Source: Caprimulgus europaeus
Taxonomy: Eukaryota; Chordata; Aves; Caprimulgiformes; Caprimulgidae
Direction: 5' to 3'
NCBI GenBank assembly: GCA_907165065.1
Contig: OU015525.1
Span: 40,964,037-41,028,036 of the forward strand
DNA: 64,000 bases
Position 1 is the first letter of the stretch. Each line of letters begins with the position of its first letter. The position numbers and the translations under genes were made by a program. Positions 60,756 through 64,000 of the stretch are shown here, piece after piece. Under the pieces are notes generated by a model that did not search any database, was not told where the DNA came from, and saw only the letters and a program-made list of their open reading frames with translations.

Positions 60756-60850
60756 CCTGATCTAGTGGAAGGTGTCCCTGCTCACGGCAGGGGGGTTGGA
60801 ACTAGATGATCTTTAATGTCCCTTCCAACTCTAACCATTCTATGATTCTA
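59945..60850 (+). mobile_element. CR1 retrotransposon, 5'-truncated
   Basis: This plus-strand CR1 of the same subfamily as 1270-3056 starts inside RT just before motif C and runs through the C-terminal ORF2 region and 3' UTR to the tail (GATGATCTTTAATGTCCC, then CCATTCTATGATTCTAA, ending about 60850). It appears the least decayed of the plus-strand copies. The 3' UTR includes GACTTTTCATAAGGGCAGGT and a TTAGGAAGAAATT block, shared with the other copies. Confidence 0.93.
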
Positions 60851-61999
60851 ATCCATTGTATGTTTTGTATTGTTCAAATACATTGATATTGCAGGTAAGC
60901 GCAATTAATGGTATTCCTTTGTTGGAGCTAGTTGCCATCTATTTAAACTAAGTTGGGTTTTTTTATCTTTTTATGATAAATCAATGCCTCTAACTCCTAT
61001 TTCACTTGACTAGCTCTTTAATGAATATCCTTTACTGTGGGACACTTGATGTGCCCAGAACTTGCAGAAATTTAGCACAGGCTTGCTGGAATCACAGAGA
61101 AAGAACTATGATACCACCTGCATGAAGGGCAGGAATATTTAGTTCTTGGATATTGACTGCAATGAAAGGAGCATTCAGGTAGATGTTCTCTACACTGTAT
61201 AAATCAAATTGGGGTAATTTTAGTTTTAGACAGCTATATTTTCAGCTCCCTCCACAGCATGAAAATACTCAGAGCTGGACTTCATTGCAAAGTGATATAA
61301 GGCTATCTAAGGCAAATGTATTGGATATGTGATTGGTCAGGCTGACCTGGCACTGCTGCTGACTGCAGCTGTGGCTGATTAGTGATGATCAGGTAATTAA
61401 GTAAATAAATAAATAAGAGCTATGTAGGCAGCAGGAACTTTTCTTGCTGGAATTTTCTAGTGCATACAGTAAGCAGGAAGCAGAGAGGCAGCACATACAG
61501 CCCAACTGTTTGTCAAGGCACATCATTCAGGGCTGTGTCCAGCTGAAGCCATAACTGGGGATCAGATCCAATGAAGCTTCTTGGCATCCTCTAGAAAAAA
61601 AAAAAAACCTTTATTAAAAAGGGTTATTTGGGATGATCAGAATAATTTTGCCCATTTCAGGTTTCTGTGGGAGTTTAGCCTTTCCCTGCCTCAAGCAAGT
61701 GGGCTATAAACCATTTGCTGGAAACTTCTGGTATGCCCAAGCTGAAACAGTTACCCAGCTAACGTCAGTGTGACATTACTAGCACCAAAATGAAGGCTGC
61801 AAGACGAGACACTGTAATTCCAAACAGGATTGTTTGTGCCATCAGATAAAGCAACATGCAGTATCCAAGACACAGACACAGCAGAAAATGAAAATTACAA
61901 CATGGTGATGCAAATTGTTCTTGGGTAGAATCACTCTTTTGTGTGGAAAGCATGAAAAACACAAGTGTCTGCATGCCTTTGAAAACCTGTCTTTAAGAC

Positions 62000-62026
62000 A
62001 AAAAAAAAAAAAAAAAAAAAAAAAAA
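62000..62026 (+). repeat. A27 homopolymer
   Basis: Twenty-seven consecutive A. No AATAAA lies in the 40 bases upstream and no matching target duplication was found, so there is no evidence that it is the tail of a retroposed transcript. Confidence 0.9.
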
Positions 62027-62254
62027 CCACAAAAAACCATCGTCAACTTTCCCAGAAGGCTAAATCAATAATTAGGACTTGTTGATTTTTTGCTCACTAC
62101 CTATGGTTAAAAAAAAATGTTAAGATCACTTTGGAACTGCTCATTGCAGGGATTTGCAATGAATTTTTCACAGTTTTGGTTTTTAAAACATGAATGAACT
62201 AGATTCACAAAACATTGAAGGACAAGTGGTGCTGTTTCTACCCTCTTTCACCAA

Positions 62255-62450
62255 GTGATATAGTTGTTAAAGCACTCACCAAGAGCAGAAAGACCCAGCT
62301 CCCCAGGTGGCAGGAGGCCAAACCTGCATGTGTAGAAGGCACCATGATGTTTGAGGAAAGGTTCCTGGAAATTCCTCTTACTGAAGCTATTCCACTCTCA
62401 GAAAAAACATTGTGTTTTCTTTGAACAGCAGTGGAGGCAGGTGAACACTT
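62255..62450 (+). mobile_element. Possible tRNA-like palindromic amniote repeat
   Basis: The left arm GTGATATAGTTGTTAAAGCA, CTCACCAAGAGCAGAAAGAC, CCAGCTCC resembles a tRNA A-box with a decayed B-box region (GACCCAGGTTC-like). At 62432-62450, GGAGGCAGGTGAACACTT resembles the reverse complement of the left arm (GGTGAGTGCTTTAA). I recall old amniote interspersed repeats with a tRNA-like arm and its inverted partner. The family is not named because I cannot verify it. Confidence 0.35.
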
Positions 62451-64000
62451 TCCCCCCAGAGGCAGTCCAGTCACCCTCTTGAAGGGATGGATATGGATAG
62501 CCTGGGCAAGCATGCACCTATGTGGAGAGGGGCAGTGGTCTACGCTCTCTGCATGACACAAAGGCAGTGTAGCACTTTTCCGAAGGATCCAGAATTGAGA
62601 AAGAGATTTTCAAGACAGATTTACCTCATTCACACCACTGGAGAAATACAGACTTCTGATCCAAAAGAGCAGATCAAGCCCAGGACAATGTAAACACTCT
62701 GAATTGCCTTTGACAGAGATGTGAGGAGCATCTGCAGGAACTGCTTCAGTCTGCTGATCCACTCCAGTAACCACTAATGTAGACATAGCCATATGGATAG
62801 GTATTATTTATGGTAGATCGCCTTCAACAAAGAGGATAAGTGCGAACTACACAGATTGTACTATGGTGCAGTGGCCAGGGTGCTCTGGTGGGAGAAGCAG
62901 GTCTGAGTTGGCAAGTTCCACCTTCTCCCGGCAGCATTTAATACAAGACGGGTCCAGACCTACCTTTGCTGTAATCTGCCCTTTTGTCACACTTCTTTTT
63001 TTCAGCCTGAGGTTTTTTTTGTTTCATCACAAGAAACCTTTAGGTATTTCAATTTGGTTCGGCTTATGAAATGCAGAAGAGACTCTTTTGGTTGATCTGG
63101 TGTGGCTACTCAGTCAAAAAAAAAAAAATTGATGATACCACCTTATTCTAAGTGTCATGTCTTTTTCAGATAGAACTTAATATCCTACAAACCCCAGACA
63201 ATCACTTAAGGATTTTTAAGGCATCTAATCAGACAACTAAAAGTATACTTGTAGCTACTGTTACTTCATATAAAGATTTAATGCTTGTGTAGCTTAAAGT
63301 ACTATTATCTGAATAAATTCATTGAAATTCTAGCCCGTTATCATGGCAATGGAAATGTTATTTTTGACTTTGCAAGGGCAAGGATTTCACTCAAGATACG
63401 AGGCTTTTCAAATCATTCAGGTACAAATGTCATTCATAACAAGATCATTTGGATGCAGTTAAATCTTCTCTTGGTATTTTATTTTGAGTTTAATTAATGC
63501 AAACATCTGCATATGTCAGGACAAATTAGATTAAGATTTTCCAATTTTATAAACAATCTACTGTTATTATTTAGATAAACTATGAATAGGAGGAGATGAT
63601 GTAGTTGAAATAACAATTAGTTGAAGTAGTGTTTTACTGAACTGAAGTTATTGGCTTGATACACGTTCTCTTCTGCAAAACTTCTGAGTGCAACTGACAG
63701 TGTGTCATAGAAATTTTGTCAGGTATGAAATATTCATTTAGCTTTTTCCCTCTTTTTTATGACCCACTAAAACCATGTTTTATACAGGCTTTTGTGCATA
63801 GACTATGTACAAGAAGCTCGTAGTAAGTCATGCTGTACAATAAATCCCTGGAAATTAGATTGAAATCTGAATAGATTAAAGGGAGAAGTACTGAAAGAGT
63901 ACTTTAAAAGGAAAAGGTAGTGATTGTGTGATAGAGTGTGAACAAAATACATGAGGAAAAAGTTCAAGATGTTAAGGAGGCTATAGCCAGGGATGGAACT

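Larger units (their letters stand above)
60851..64000. other. AT-rich tract with tRNA-like fossil
   Basis: About 3.1 kb to the window edge with no recognised gene. Low-complexity sequence includes a short AAAT run (61402-61416), A12 near 61594 and A27 at 62000-62026. A tRNA-like inverted structure at 62255-62450 is listed separately. Open frames are at most about 107 codons (62238-62561, minus) and overlap others. Confidence 0.5.

Noticed and set aside
62000-62026. A27 as the tail of a processed pseudogene or SINE
   Set aside because: There is no polyadenylation signal just upstream, no recognisable transcript and no flanking duplication.
1-64000. CRISPR array, operon, phage or other prokaryotic system
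   Set aside because: No regularly spaced repeats, no ribosome-binding sites and no long genes. The content is vertebrate repeats in AT-rich non-coding DNA.

Overview
The window looks like a stretch of a bird nuclear genome. It is AT-rich, has no bacterial-style gene organisation, and is scattered with CR1 non-LTR retrotransposons in both orientations. Their 3' ends carry the typical ATTCTATGATTCTATGA-like tail. It also holds three endogenous-retrovirus (ERV) LTRs of types seen in birds. I found no host protein-coding gene, rRNA gene or intact tRNA gene. The open frames outside repeats are short, overlap on both strands, and lack recognisable domains. The window is therefore either a gene desert or the inside of a very large intron; the sequence alone cannot say which.

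Layout. At 1270-3056 there is a plus-strand CR1 with a decayed ORF2. From 9200 to 11748 there are two more plus-strand CR1 copies (9200-10300, with a large internal deletion, and 10935-11748, broken at both ends), with a 25-bp CR1 tip on the minus strand between them. From 20418 to 23228 lies the longest element, a minus-strand CR1 with endonuclease and reverse-transcriptase (RT) coding remnants. It was later split inside the RT by a younger CR1 (21792-22100). At 24910-25261 there is a solo LTR with a perfect 6-bp target-site duplication. A minus-strand CR1 fragment follows at 27832-28265, then a complete minus-strand ERVL-type LTR at 30330-30905. Short CR1 scraps lie at 33020-33115 (-) and 39683-39740 (+). 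At 46302-46890 is part of a third LTR on the minus strand with a 45-bp tandem repeat that reads as a 15-residue protein repeat, followed by CR1 at 46922-47225 (-). A diverged 129-bp direct duplication sits at 54244-54372 and 55592-55720. A last CR1 copy lies at 59945-60850 (+).

Between these are long unique AT-rich tracts, described individually. They contain a few microsatellites and homopolymers, two tRNA-like fossils, two unclassified islands (16375-16720 and 17880-18420) and two candidate conserved non-coding stretches (37010-37378 and 58200-58330). The genes do not work together in any system: every recognisable coding sequence is a dead retroelement fragment. The value of the window is its repeat stratigraphy (nested insertion, solo LTR formation, deletions) and the unexplained non-repeat islands. 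All family assignments rest on memory of avian repeats and were not checked against a database.
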